From contig WGLL01000010.1 of assembly GCA_016125585.1 (NCBI GenBank), forward strand, positions 1 through 64,000: 64,000 nucleotides of DNA, in the 5' to 3' direction. This stretch comes from Caulobacter sp. Its GTDB lineage: Bacteria; Pseudomonadota; Alphaproteobacteria; Caulobacterales; Caulobacteraceae. Positions within the stretch are counted from its first letter, which is position 1; the number at the start of each line of letters is the position of its first letter. Of this stretch, positions 52,497 through 61,191 are shown one piece after another. A program made the position numbers and the translations under genes. A model generated the notes under the pieces. That model was not told the origin of the DNA. It ran no database searches and saw only the letters and a program-made list of their open reading frames with translations.

Positions 52497-53222
52497 TCAA
52501 ATCTCGTCTTCGGCGGCGAGACCAATGTGACGAAGCAGCATCCGACCAAGCGGCGTTAGCCGCCGCGACTGCTGCTTCATCATACCCGTCTTCTGATCAA
52601 ACTCCGGCTGCTCGCCTTTCTTGAGTGACTTGAAGGTTGGAGCCAGAAGCCCCAGCCGAACGAGTTCCATTCGCGCAAGTTCGAACAGCGCGTCCTTATC
52701 AAGCTCGCCGCGCGGGGAGTCCAAGTGTACTCGGGGCGGAGTGATGATCGCGGCATGGCGTTCTTGGTAATCTTGGTCTCCCTCATTTCGACGCAGCTTG
52801 CCGGCCAGAATGATGATTTGATCGTCATCGATCTCACGCAGCAGCTTCAGCATACGCTTTGCCTCGATCCGCATCTTCTCATCGCCGGTGATCCCTCGTG
52901 CAACGACGCTGGCAATGTAGTCCTGCCGTTCCGGTGACAGAGCGCGAGCGGATTGCAGCGCCCCCTCCTCAAAGAGGTCGATCCTTTCAGGGTCTTCAAG
53001 CTTCTCCCTCAAAAGGCGCTCGTCTGTTTGGTCTAGGCGCTGGCTGAGGTGCCTTGCGTAGTCCTCAAGCCGCTCTATTCGCTGCTGCGGGATAAATTGG
53101 CCGGCCACCTCGGCGAGAAGGCCGCCTACGCCTGGGATAATTCCGAGCCCGCCCTTGACGGTCACAGTCAACATCCGCGGCCCGAAGTCTTCACCAAGTG
53201 GTGGTTCTGGGGTCTTGGTCAT
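52497..53222 (-). CDS. Unknown protein with AT-richer codon use
   Basis: A 241-residue cytosolic protein. The N-terminal third has a Gly-rich hydrophobic stretch (LTVTVKGGLGIIPGVGGLLAEVAGQF) followed by long amphipathic helices (RIERLEDYARHLSQRLDQTDERLLREKL). The C-terminal third (RMELVRLGLLAPTFKSLKKGE, RRLTPLGRMLLRHIGL) resembles the wing of a winged helix. The start at ATG 53222 is chosen; the frame is open to 53327. Codon use and base composition differ from the neighbours and are like the TIR gene, which suggests transfer. Abi-like proteins sometimes have this build; that is a guess. Confidence 0.6.
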   Translation of the reverse strand: MTKTPEPPLGEDFGPRMLTVTVKGGLGIIPGVGGLLAEVAGQFIPQQRIERLEDYARHLSQRLDQTDERLLREKLEDPERIDLFEEGALQSARALSPERQDYIASVVARGITGDEKMRIEAKRMLKLLREIDDDQIIILAGKLRRNEGDQDYQERHAAIITPPRVHLDSPRGELDKDALFELARMELVRLGLLAPTFKSLKKGEQPEFDQKTGMMKQQSRRLTPLGRMLLRHIGLAAEDEI

Positions 53223-53382
53223 GTGAACCTCGCACAGCCGCACCCATCGTTGCGAGAAGCGGTGTTGCCAATATTCAGGTCGGCAAATTGGATTGTCCCG
53301 TTTCGGGCTTGGTTTCAATAGCTGCAAGTGACATAGCGCGCGCCACTAGCTTTCTTAACCTTGGCGGCGGACAGTCCTTCGC

Positions 53383-54447
53383 ATGACCGCCGCGTCTTCC
53401 CTCGCCATCGCCGGCCGGCCGATCGGGCCGGAGCATCCGCCCTATGTGATCTGCGAGCTGTCGGGCAATCACAACGGCAGCCTGGACCGCGCCCTGGCGA
53501 TGATCGAGGCCGCCGCCGCCACGGGCGCGGACGCCATCAAGATCCAGACCTACACCGCCGACACCATCACCCTGGATGTCGACCGGCCGGAGTTCCGCAT
53601 CCACGGCGGCCTGTGGGACGGCCGCACCCTGCATGAGCTCTACGCCGAGGCCCAGACGCCCTACGACTGGCACCCGGCCCTGTTCGCCCGCGCGGCAGAG
53701 CTGGGCGTCACCCTGTTTTCCAGCCCCTTCGACGAGACGGCGGTCGATCTCCTGAGCGGTCTGGACGCCCCGGCCTACAAGATCGCCTCCTTTGAGGCCG
53801 TCGACCTGCCGCTGATCCGTTACGCCGCCCGGCAGGGCAAACCGCTGATCATCTCCACCGGCATGGCCAGCCTGGCCGAGATGACCGCCGCCCGCGACGC
53901 CGCCCTGGCGGCCGGGGCGCCGGGGGTGGTCATGCTGCATTGCGTTTCCAGCTATCCGGCGACCTTCGCCGACGCCAATGTCCGCACCGTCGCCGACATA
54001 GCCCGGCGGCTGGATTGCCTGACCGGCCTGTCGGATCACACGCCGGGAACCGCCGCCTCCGTCGCCGCCGTGGCGCTTGGCGCCTGCGTCATCGAAAAGC
54101 ACTTCACCCTGGCCCGCTCCGACGGCGGCCCCGACGCCGCCTTCAGCCTGGAGCCCGACGAGTTCGCCGCCCTGGTCCGCGACTGCCGCGACGCCTGGGC
54201 CTCGCTGGGGCGGGCGCATTACGATGTGCTGGGCTCGGAGCGGGGCAATATCCAGTTCCGCCGCTCCCTCTATGTGACGACGGACGTGGCGGCGGGGGCC
54301 GTGCTGACCCGCGACAATGTCCGCTCGGTGCGGCCGGGGGCCGGCCTGCCGCCGGCCGATCTGGACAGGGTGCTGGGCCGGGTTGCGGCGCGCGACCTGA
54401 AGCGCGGCGAGCCGCTGGACTGGTCGATGGTCGATAGCAGGAACTAG
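53383..54447 (+). CDS. pseI: Pseudaminic acid synthase
   Basis: A 354-residue NeuB-family enzyme that condenses a 6-deoxy-hexose precursor with phosphoenolpyruvate to give pseudaminic acid, a sialic-acid-like sugar that decorates flagellin. The TIM barrel has PPYVICELSGNHNGSLDRAL near 22-41, KIQTYTADTITLD near 60, and LSDHTPGTAASVAAVALGACVIEKHFTLAR near 220-249. A C-terminal SAF domain (about 290-350) completes it. The length and the SGNHNG motif favour PseI over NeuB. It is opposite to pseG and pseF, which act just before and after it in the pathway. Confidence 0.93.
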   Translation: MTAASSLAIAGRPIGPEHPPYVICELSGNHNGSLDRALAMIEAAAATGADAIKIQTYTADTITLDVDRPEFRIHGGLWDGRTLHELYAEAQTPYDWHPALFARAAELGVTLFSSPFDETAVDLLSGLDAPAYKIASFEAVDLPLIRYAARQGKPLIISTGMASLAEMTAARDAALAAGAPGVVMLHCVSSYPATFADANVRTVADIARRLDCLTGLSDHTPGTAASVAAVALGACVIEKHFTLARSDGGPDAAFSLEPDEFAALVRDCRDAWASLGRAHYDVLGSERGNIQFRRSLYVTTDVAAGAVLTRDNVRSVRPGAGLPPADLDRVLGRVAARDLKRGEPLDWSMVDSRN

Positions 54448-54448
54448 C

Positions 54449-54473
54449 CCTTCTCCCGGCTAGCGGGAGAAGG
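54449..54473. repeat. CCTTCTCCCG palindrome between pseI and pseG
   Basis: CCTTCTCCCGGCTAGCGGGAGAAGG is a perfect 25-base palindrome belonging to the same repeat family as those at 22819, 23021, 23916 and 24064. It begins right after the pseI stop and contains the last codons and TAG stop of pseG. It may also serve as a shared terminator. Confidence 0.8.
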
Positions 54474-55497
54474 TTTCGAGCAACGCCATCACCGCCTCGG
54501 CGACCCGGTCGGCGCCGAGGCCGTCGCAGACCTGGGCGGCGGCGAGGCTCATGCCCAGGCGCAGGCGGTCGTCGATCAGCAGCCGGATGACGTCCTCCTC
54601 CAGATGGCCGGCGAAGTCGGGGGCGGCGACCTCCAGGGCCATGGCCGCGCCGCAGGCCTCCAGGGCGCGGGCGGCGGGGCGCTGGTTGTCGGCCAGGATC
54701 AGCAGGATGGTGGGCAGGCCCAGGGTGCAGCGCTCCCAGCTGCTCGAACCGCCGCCGCCGATGGCGATGTCGGCCGCCGCCGTCAGCCCGGCCATGTCCC
54801 GGCTGTCGATGTGCAGGGTGAGTTGCGGATAGACCAGGGCAAGGGCGCCGCACTTGGAGAGGCTGGGGGCGCCGGCGCCCAGGACCGCGTCGATACGGGC
54901 CTCGCCGGAGATCCGCAGCAGCGATTCCAGCACCCGGCCGGTGATGCCGTTCAGGTCGCCAAGGCCCAGGGAGACCAGGATCCGCCCGGCAGGATCGCCC
55001 GCCATCCGCCGGGCCAGGGTCGCCTCGCGGGCGGCGGCGAAGGCCGGCCTGACGGGGGCGAAAGGCGGGCCGATCAGCATCGGCGCGCCCGGCGGGATCA
55101 GGCCGGCGTAGTCCCCGGCCCGGCGCTGCGGTCCCGAATCCAGCAGCAGATCGGCGCCCAGGGGGCGGTCGGCCAGGTCGTCGATGACCATCACAGGCCG
55201 CTCGCCCGCACCGTCCCGGTGATCCCCGGCGTCCAGGCCATAGTGGTCGAAGACGATCAGGTCGGCGTCGGCGCCCCGGGTGGCCCGGGTCAGCCGGGCC
55301 GGTCCGGCGCCCTCGATGGCGATCCGCGGCAGGTCCGGGGCGAAGGCCTCCAGCAGGGCGGCGACCGGCGGCGGGGCGAGGAAGGCGCATCGGGCGCCGC
55401 GCGCCGCGAGGGCCTCGGCCAGGGTCAGGCAGCGCATGACGTGGCCGCCGCCAACCTCGGGCCCCGCGCCACAGACAAAGAGGATGTCTCGGCTCAT
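54460..55497 (-). CDS. pseG: UDP-2,4-diacetamido-trideoxy-altropyranose hydrolase
   Basis: A 345-residue GT-B-fold hydrolase that releases the UDP-linked precursor sugar for PseI. Recognised by VCGAGPEVGGGHVMRCLTLAEAL at 7-29 with the catalytic-site His, VMVIDDLADRPLGADLLLD near 110, GDLNGITGRVLE, and GGGGSSSWERCTLGLPTIL near 255-275. Its start overlaps the pseF stop by 4 bases. The last five residues and the stop lie inside a palindromic repeat, so the end of the protein has been set by the repeat. Confidence 0.93.
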   Translation of the reverse strand: MSRDILFVCGAGPEVGGGHVMRCLTLAEALAARGARCAFLAPPPVAALLEAFAPDLPRIAIEGAGPARLTRATRGADADLIVFDHYGLDAGDHRDGAGERPVMVIDDLADRPLGADLLLDSGPQRRAGDYAGLIPPGAPMLIGPPFAPVRPAFAAAREATLARRMAGDPAGRILVSLGLGDLNGITGRVLESLLRISGEARIDAVLGAGAPSLSKCGALALVYPQLTLHIDSRDMAGLTAAADIAIGGGGSSSWERCTLGLPTILLILADNQRPAARALEACGAAMALEVAAPDFAGHLEEDVIRLLIDDRLRLGMSLAAAQVCDGLGADRVAEAVMALLETFSR

Positions 55498-56210
55498 GCC
55501 CGCCGGTCGCCGCCGAAGGTCAGCAGGTCCGGCCGGCTCCGGACAAAGGCCCGCACCGCATCGGAAGTGAAGGCGCGGTTCGACGGATAGAGGGCGTCAT
55601 AGACGGCGGCGGTGAAGGCGTAGTCGTCTGGCCGGTCGACGGTCCAGCGCACCTCGCCCTCGTCGGCGGGCTGGCTGTGATAGGCCAGACGGAAGACCTC
55701 GGGGCGGTTGTAGATGCCCCAGGTGACGTGCTCGCGCTCCTCGTCGCTGGCGGCCAGTTCGCCGGCGCGGCGCAGGGCCTCGGCGGTCATCACCTCGACG
55801 TCGAGGCCCTTGGGAAAGGTGCGGTGCGGCGGGGTGTTGCTGGCGTAGTCGGCGCCGCTGGCCTGGAAGACCTCGAGGGTCTCGTCGATGACGTCGGGGT
55901 CGGCGAACGGGCAGTCGGCGGTCAGCCGCACCACGGTCTCGGCCGGATGGGCGGCCAGCGCGCCCAGGAACCGCTCCAGCACATTGTCCAGCGGCCCGCG
56001 ATGCACGGCGATCCCCTCGCGGCGGGCGGTCTTGTCGAGGATGTCGTCGAGCGGATTGGCGCTGGTGGCGACGACGATGCGGTCGATCCGCCTGCTGCGG
56101 GCGACCCGCTCGATCTGCCGCACCAGCATCGGCGCCCCGGCCAGCGGCATCATCACCTTGCCGGGCAGGCGGGTTGAACTCATGCGGGCCTGGAGGACGG
56201 CGAGGATCAT
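55494..56210 (-). CDS. pseF: Pseudaminic acid cytidylyltransferase-like protein
   Basis: A 238-residue nucleotidyltransferase of the SpsF/PseF type that would attach CMP to pseudaminic acid. The nucleotide-binding motif QARMSSTRLPGKVMMPLAG is at 7-25, followed by RIVVATSANPLDD, VVRLTADCPFADPDVID near 93-109, and FPKGLDVEVM. SpsF-like members are more distant than classical PseF, so another NDP-sugar role is possible, but the overlap with pseG supports it. Comparable C. crescentus genes are called flmC and flmD. Confidence 0.82.
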   Translation of the reverse strand: MILAVLQARMSSTRLPGKVMMPLAGAPMLVRQIERVARSRRIDRIVVATSANPLDDILDKTARREGIAVHRGPLDNVLERFLGALAAHPAETVVRLTADCPFADPDVIDETLEVFQASGADYASNTPPHRTFPKGLDVEVMTAEALRRAGELAASDEEREHVTWGIYNRPEVFRLAYHSQPADEGEVRWTVDRPDDYAFTAAVYDALYPSNRAFTSDAVRAFVRSRPDLLTFGGDRRA

Positions 56211-56219
56211 GCCGTGAGG

Positions 56220-57260
56220 CTAGGCCGCGTCGCCGCCCGGGACAACGCGCCCGTCCATCCGCGCCAGGACTTCGCCGGCCAGCCGGTCGGTCTCCCGCAG
56301 CGGGGCGTAGGTCCAGGGCTGGAAATGGCCGTCGAAGGGGCGGGTGGCGCCGCTGGCTTCCAGCTCCTGGTGGAACAGGCGGAACTTCAGGCTCTGGCCG
56401 ACCAGGCCGATGATGTGCACCGGCTTGCCGGTGCTGGCCGCCTCGGTCGCCATGTTGGCGCTGTCCTCGGTGACGGCGATGTGGTCGGCGCCCTGCAGGA
56501 AGGCGAAATAGGGGTTGGGACCCTCGCCGTCCCAGATGATGCCCGGCAGATGGCCGAGGCGGGCTTGCAGCAGGTCGCGGGCGGCCTGGGGCGTGCGGCG
56601 GGAGAAGGTCATCAACAGGCTGCCGCCCGCCTCCTCCAGCGCCGCCTGCAGGTCGTTGGCGATGGCCGCGGCGCGGTCCTGGGTCAGGTCGAAGGCCTTG
56701 GACTTGCCGCCGACCAGCACCGCCACTCGCGGATGGGGCAGGGGATCGATGCGGTCGGCGAACAGGCTGTAGTCCCCCTCAAGCCGGGCCGGGGTGACCC
56801 GGTGCGGCGAGCCGGTGATGGAGACGACGTTGTCGCCCTTCACCCGGTCATGGTTGGGCGGGGCGACGAGGTCGAAGAAGTGCAGCGGGGTGCGCGGATC
56901 CTGCACCTGGACGACGAAGGTCTTGCCCGCCGTCCAGCGGCGCATGCGGATCGACAGCGGCAGGGTGGCGCGGCCGGCGGCGATCATCAGGTCCGGCCAG
57001 GGCGGCGTGAAGTCCGATCCCTCCGCCAGCCAGCGGCGCGGGAACAGGTTCAGCCACCAGGGCAGGCGGCCGATCTGGCCGGTCCAGGCGATGCGCTTGA
57101 TGACCACCACGGCGTTGCGCTGGCGAGCCACGGCGTCGGCCAGGCCCTCGGCCTGGGCCTCGATGCCGGCGCGGCCGTCCGACACCGCCCAGATGGTGAT
57201 GGGCGGGGCGCCCCCGGCTTTCGGGGCGGCGGCTTTCTTCGCGCGGGGCGCCTTGCTCAT
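56220..57260 (-). CDS. ELM1-family protein
   Basis: A 346-residue member of the ELM1 family (DUF1022), named after a plant mitochondrial fission factor but of unknown bacterial function. Its landmarks include WAVSDGRAGIEAQAEGLADAVA near residue 24, IAAGRATLPLSIRMRR, VVQVQDPRTPLHFFDLVAPPNHD, and TEDSANMATEAASTGKPVHIIGL near 285. The last pattern resembles GT-B glycosyltransferases, so a glycan role is possible. ATG 57260 is chosen. It follows the pseGF genes on the same strand with a 9-base gap, so it may be co-transcribed with them. Confidence 0.88.
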   Translation of the reverse strand: MSKAPRAKKAAAPKAGGAPPITIWAVSDGRAGIEAQAEGLADAVARQRNAVVVIKRIAWTGQIGRLPWWLNLFPRRWLAEGSDFTPPWPDLMIAAGRATLPLSIRMRRWTAGKTFVVQVQDPRTPLHFFDLVAPPNHDRVKGDNVVSITGSPHRVTPARLEGDYSLFADRIDPLPHPRVAVLVGGKSKAFDLTQDRAAAIANDLQAALEEAGGSLLMTFSRRTPQAARDLLQARLGHLPGIIWDGEGPNPYFAFLQGADHIAVTEDSANMATEAASTGKPVHIIGLVGQSLKFRLFHQELEASGATRPFDGHFQPWTYAPLRETDRLAGEVLARMDGRVVPGGDAA

Positions 57261-57374
57261 GGCGGGACCTTCAAGGCCTTCCCGCCGCGCTTGGCAAGCG
57301 GCTCGGCGCCGGGCAAGCGAAAACGCCCTCGCGGCCTTCCGCAGGGACGTCGCCTTCATGCCAGGACGAGGTGG

Positions 57375-57848
57375 CTAGAGCCACTCCACCTTGAGGATTT
57401 CGTAGGCCTTGACGCCGCCGGGGGTGTTGACCTCGACCACGTCGCCCGGCTCCTTGCCGATCATCGCGCGGGCGATGGGCGAGGAGATGGAGACGCGGCC
57501 CTCGCGGACGTCGGCCTCATGCTCGCCGACGATCTGGTAGCGGGCCTCGTCCTCGGTGTCCTCGTCGACCACGCTGACGGTGGCCCCGAACTTCACCTGG
57601 GTGCCGGAAAGCTTGGAAACGTCGATGACCTGGGCGCGGGCGATCTTGTCCTCGATCTCGGCGATCCGGCCTTCGATCCAGCCCTGACGTTCCTTGGCCG
57701 CATGATATTCGGCGTTTTCGCTGAGGTCGCCATGGGCGCGCGCCTCGCTGATCGCCGCGATCACGCTCGGGCGCTCCACGGTCTTCAAACGCTTCAGTTC
57801 TTCGTCGAGGGCGCTGTAGCCCCCGGCGGTCATCGGTACCTTTTCCAT
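57375..57848 (-). CDS. greA: Transcription elongation factor GreA
   Basis: A 157-residue protein that rescues backtracked RNA polymerase by stimulating transcript cleavage. It has the N-terminal coiled coil ([57 protein letters not shown]) with the acidic tip Asp/Glu in [14 protein letters not shown] at about residues 41-54, and a C-terminal FKBP-like domain ending in [14 protein letters not shown]. Normal length. The ATG at 57848 is chosen because it gives the standard N-terminus. Confidence 0.97.
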   Translation of the reverse strand: MEKVPMTAGGYSALDEELKRLKTVERPSVIAAISEARAHGDLSENAEYHAAKERQGWIEGRIAEIEDKIARAQVIDVSKLSGTQVKFGATVSVVDEDTEDEARYQIVGEHEADVREGRVSISSPIARAMIGKEPGDVVEVNTPGGVKAYEILKVEWL

Positions 57849-57990
57849 ATTGGAAAGTTCGCTCGATTCGCCCTGAGAGAAGGAGTTATTCAAATATTCC
57901 GGGCCGTGGGCGCAAACGGTCGGGGGCGCAGAAACTAGTCGCAGACGCGACGAAACGCAAGGGTGATGCTGCGGCGCCACATAGGATGAG

Positions 57991-59892
57991 TCAGCGGGCC
58001 GATTCCTGGGCCTTCAGCCGCTCGCCGACCAGCCGCGAGCCGTCCCGCGACAGGTGCCCCTCGTCCCATTGCATCGGCCTGCCGTTCGGGGTGGTCAGCT
58101 CGCAGACGCCGCGAGGACAGATGGCCCGCAGGATCGACAGATAGGGGACATCCGCGGCCCGGGCGACGGCCTGCATCTTCGGCTCCATCCGGTCGGCGTC
58201 GTACAGGCGGCGGTGAAGCGGCAGGTCCGGCTGGCCCAGGTGCTCGGCCAGGGCCAGCAGGCGCGGCACGCTCTGCTCATAGGTCGGGGCCGGCCCGATC
58301 AGGATCGCCTCGATGCCATGCGCCTTCAGCCAGGCCAGGGTCTCCGCCACCGCCGCCTCGTCCCCCGGACGCCATAGCCCGGCCAGATAGACCCGCTCGG
58401 GCGGGGTCTTGCTCAGGATCTCGCCAAACAGCCTGTCGGCCAGTCGCCGACACTGGGCCGTCGCCCCGTCGGCCGGGGCGATCGTCATGCGGCAGTTGGA
58501 GACGGTCGCCTGCATCAGGTTGATGTCGGGGTGGGCCTGACTGAGGCCGAACCACAGATGGTTGGCGTGGCTGTCGCCCATCAACAGCCAGTTGGGCCGG
58601 TCGGCGGCGCGGTCCAGGCAGCCCGCCGGCCAGTCGCTGAGCGGGCCGTCGGGGCTGGGCAGGCAGGCCTCCTGGCGGCGCTCGGTGCGCACCGCGCTGG
58701 TGGCAATCGCATAGACCCTGGGGCTGAAGCGGGCGGGCAGGCCGCCGGTGGCGAGGATCGCGACCGAGGGGGCGGCGACCAGCAGGGTGGCGGCCAGGGC
58801 GACCAGATAGAAGCGGCCGGTCGACAGGCCGTCGCGGCGATCGCGGACCGGCGTCTCGATAAACCGCCAGCTGAGGGTGGCCAGGACCACCGCCAGGATG
58901 AAGACCGCCACCGCGCCCTCCGCCCCCGTCTGCTGGCCGTACAGCATCCGCTGGAAGGAGATCAGCGGCCAGTGCCAGAGGTAGAGGCTGTAGGAGATGG
59001 CTCCGTAGAAGCGCAGCGGCGGGATCGACAGCAGGGCGCCGGTCGGGGTGTCCTCGCCGGCGGCCAGCAGCAGCAGGGCGCCCAGGCAGGGCAGCAGGGC
59101 CGCGGTTCCGGGCATCACCGTCCAGGGCTGATAGGTCGCCATGGCCCACAGGATCATCGCCAGTCCGGCCGCGCCCATGGTCGCGCGGACCCGCCGGTCC
59201 TTCGGGGTCGGGATGGCGCCCAGGGACAGCAGGACGCCCAGCAACAGCTCCCAGGCGCGGCTGACCGGCAGGTAGAAGTCGGCCGAGACATGGTCCCTCG
59301 CCCACCAGACGCCGATGGCGAAGGAGGCCAGGGCCAGCAGGCCCAGAACCGGCTTCAGGGCCTTCGGAAACCAGCGCCAGCCGGCGGCCATCAGCAGCGG
59401 GAAGACGATGTAGAACTGCTCCTCCACCCCCAGCGACCAGGCGTGCAGCAGCGGGTGCATGTCCGGCGGGGCGGCGAAGTAGCTGATGGTCTGCCAGAAC
59501 CAGAGGTTGGCGGCGAAGGCCAGGGTCGAGAGGCTGGACCCGGCGAAGCTCGTCAGCTCGTCGGGGAACATGTGGAAACAGGCCATGGCGGTGGTCGCCG
59601 CGATGACCACCAGCACGGCCGGCATCAGTCGCCGCGTCCGCCGCTCCCAGAAGTCGACGAGGGAGAACCGGCCCTCGGCGTGGCGGTGGGCGACCACCCG
59701 GGCGATGACGAAGCCGGAGACGACGAAGAAGACATCGACCCCGACAAAGCCGCCCGGCGCGCCGCTCAGGCCCAGATGCCCGGCGAACACCGCCAGCACG
59801 GCCAGGCCCCGCAGGCCGTCGATGTCTGTGCGGTGTTTCAAGAAAGCCCCCGGCGAGGAGGGGCTTTCAGCATTGCGCGGGCCGCGATGCAA
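57991..59892 (-). CDS. OafA/YrhL-type acyltransferase with SGNH domain
   Basis: A 633-residue membrane protein with an acyltransferase-3 domain (about 15-350; [62 protein letters not shown]) fused to a periplasmic SGNH hydrolase-like domain (about 400-625; [15 protein letters not shown] with the catalytic Ser, and [12 protein letters not shown] with the Asp-His pair). It probably acetylates an exported polysaccharide or lipopolysaccharide. A TATAAT-like element with the shared CCGCTTCGACAA motif is 60-85 bases upstream. Confidence 0.93.
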   Translation of the reverse strand: MHRGPRNAESPSSPGAFLKHRTDIDGLRGLAVLAVFAGHLGLSGAPGGFVGVDVFFVVSGFVIARVVAHRHAEGRFSLVDFWERRTRRLMPAVLVVIAATTAMACFHMFPDELTSFAGSSLSTLAFAANLWFWQTISYFAAPPDMHPLLHAWSLGVEEQFYIVFPLLMAAGWRWFPKALKPVLGLLALASFAIGVWWARDHVSADFYLPVSRAWELLLGVLLSLGAIPTPKDRRVRATMGAAGLAMILWAMATYQPWTVMPGTAALLPCLGALLLLAAGEDTPTGALLSIPPLRFYGAISYSLYLWHWPLISFQRMLYGQQTGAEGAVAVFILAVVLATLSWRFIETPVRDRRDGLSTGRFYLVALAATLLVAAPSVAILATGGLPARFSPRVYAIATSAVRTERRQEACLPSPDGPLSDWPAGCLDRAADRPNWLLMGDSHANHLWFGLSQAHPDINLMQATVSNCRMTIAPADGATAQCRRLADRLFGEILSKTPPERVYLAGLWRPGDEAAVAETLAWLKAHGIEAILIGPAPTYEQSVPRLLALAEHLGQPDLPLHRRLYDADRMEPKMQAVARAADVPYLSILRAICPRGVCELTTPNGRPMQWDEGHLSRDGSRLVGERLKAQESAR

Positions 59893-60340
59893 GGGGCGGC
59901 GGGCGCGGCGGCCCCGGGGGCGGCCCTGTTTTGTCCTCCTGGCGGCGCGCGGTTGTCGAAGCGGCCCGCATTATACCACCGCCGGAAAGATCCAGAGCGG
60001 CCGTTTCGCCGCAAGTCCTTGAGTTGTTGGAGGTTGTTCGGGGGGCTGGCGGGGGCCGGCGGCGGGGGAAGGGTAGGGCGGCGGCGGGGCCGGGCGGGGG
60101 CGGGAGGGGGGCGATATCCCCACTCAGGGTGGGGCGGCGGGGGACCCAAGATATTCCCCGGACAGGCGCTCGGGCGGCGGGCGGGTCAGGGCGCTGAAAT
60201 CTCTATGTCTAGACATATCAGGCGAGGGAACGCCGGGCCCGACGTCGCGCTCCGCCGACCGGGGGCGAAACAGGCTGTCTGACCGGGTGTTTCGGGTCTA
60301 GTCTCGCAGAACGCCGTTCGGGGCGTGCGGAGCGCCAGCC
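59893..60340. other. Intergenic region with G-rich tract and palindrome
   Basis: This 448-base stretch has no credible gene. It holds the shared TATAAT-CCGCTTCGACAA element (59953-59976), a G-rich tract at 60040-60112 with many runs of four or more G that could fold as G-quadruplexes, a 14-base palindrome TATGTCTAGACATA (60204-60217), and the promoter region for the exported protein at 60341. Confidence 0.5.
59953..59976 (-). promoter_or_regulatory. Shared upstream element, copy d, before OafA-type gene
   Basis: On the minus strand: TATAAT, five bases, CCGCTTCGACAA, 60 bases before the acyltransferase ATG at 59892. It matches copies a, b and c except T to C at one position and a shorter gap. 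The perfect TATAAT suggests a promoter for the acyltransferase gene. Confidence 0.4.
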
Positions 60341-61039
60341 ATGATTTTTCCCCTCAGGTCTTCGGCGCCCGGGCGTCTCGCCGTCGTCGCCGCCGTCGCG
60401 GCCCTGGCCGTGGGTCTGCCGGCCTGGGCGGCAGGGCAGTATTACGCCCGGGACTACACGCCGCCGCCGGGCCTGCCCAACCCTGAGCTTCCGGCCACCT
60501 ATGAGGATATCTATGTGCAGGGCGGCCAGATCGGCGACGCGCGCCTCACCCGCGTGCCGCATGGCCGGCCCCCCTCGGGACCGTCCACCCGCAGCCTGAG
60601 AGCCGACGAGATCACCCGGACCCAGGGCAACCTGGGCCTGGGTCCCTCGAGCCTGCTGGCGCAGCATCCCGCCTTCCGGGACATCCCCGCCCATGGGCTC
60701 TACGGCTGCAACGGCGAGATCTCCACCGCGCCGGACGTGCGGCTGCGCTACACCGCCGGCAACGCGCCGCTCTATGTCTCGGTGGTGCGCGGGTCCGGCG
60801 GCGACGCCAACATGCTGGTGGCGGCCAGCCTGGTGATCCGCGCGCCGGACGGGCGGTGGTATTGCGACGAGGCCGTTGCCGACGGCGGCATGGTGACGAT
60901 CAATCCGGCCATCGTCTTCCCCAGCCCGATCAGCGGCAACTACGAGATCTGGATCGGCCTGACGATGCCGAACGCCGACGCGCCCAACCTGCCGGACGCC
61001 GACCTCTATATCTCCGACGTGCGGGCGGTCACCGGATAG
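60341..61039 (+). CDS. Exported protein of unknown function
   Basis: A 232-residue protein with a signal peptide (about 1-31, ending PAWAAG). The mature part is rich in Pro and Gly and has GLYGCNGEISTAPDVRLRYTAGNAPLYVSVVRGSGGDANMLVAASLVIRAPDGRWYCDEAVADGG, which suggests a beta-sandwich with a Cys-Cys pair, like periplasmic peptidase-associated (PPC-like) domains. The tail (YEIWIGLTMPNADAPNLPDADLYISDV) fits that. Function unknown. ATG start. Confidence 0.7.
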   Translation: MIFPLRSSAPGRLAVVAAVAALAVGLPAWAAGQYYARDYTPPPGLPNPELPATYEDIYVQGGQIGDARLTRVPHGRPPSGPSTRSLRADEITRTQGNLGLGPSSLLAQHPAFRDIPAHGLYGCNGEISTAPDVRLRYTAGNAPLYVSVVRGSGGDANMLVAASLVIRAPDGRWYCDEAVADGGMVTINPAIVFPSPISGNYEIWIGLTMPNADAPNLPDADLYISDVRAVTG

Positions 61040-61119
61040 GCGGCCGGCGCCCGGGCCCCTGTCCTTCGGCGCCTGGGCGGCGACTTCCCCACCCCTTGAT
61101 CGCTGCGCGATCTCGGCCC

Positions 61120-61141
61120 TCCCCATGAAGGGGAGGGAGGG
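61120..61141 (+). terminator. Hairpin CCCTCCCC / GGGGAGGG
   Basis: A short perfect stem around ATGAA lies about 80 bases after the exported-protein gene, inside a repeat-like stretch. There is no T-run. Its role as a terminator is uncertain. Confidence 0.35.
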
Positions 61142-61191
61142 GGTGATCGTCGATTGACTGACCCACGGTCGCGCCGTCCACTCCATCCCTC

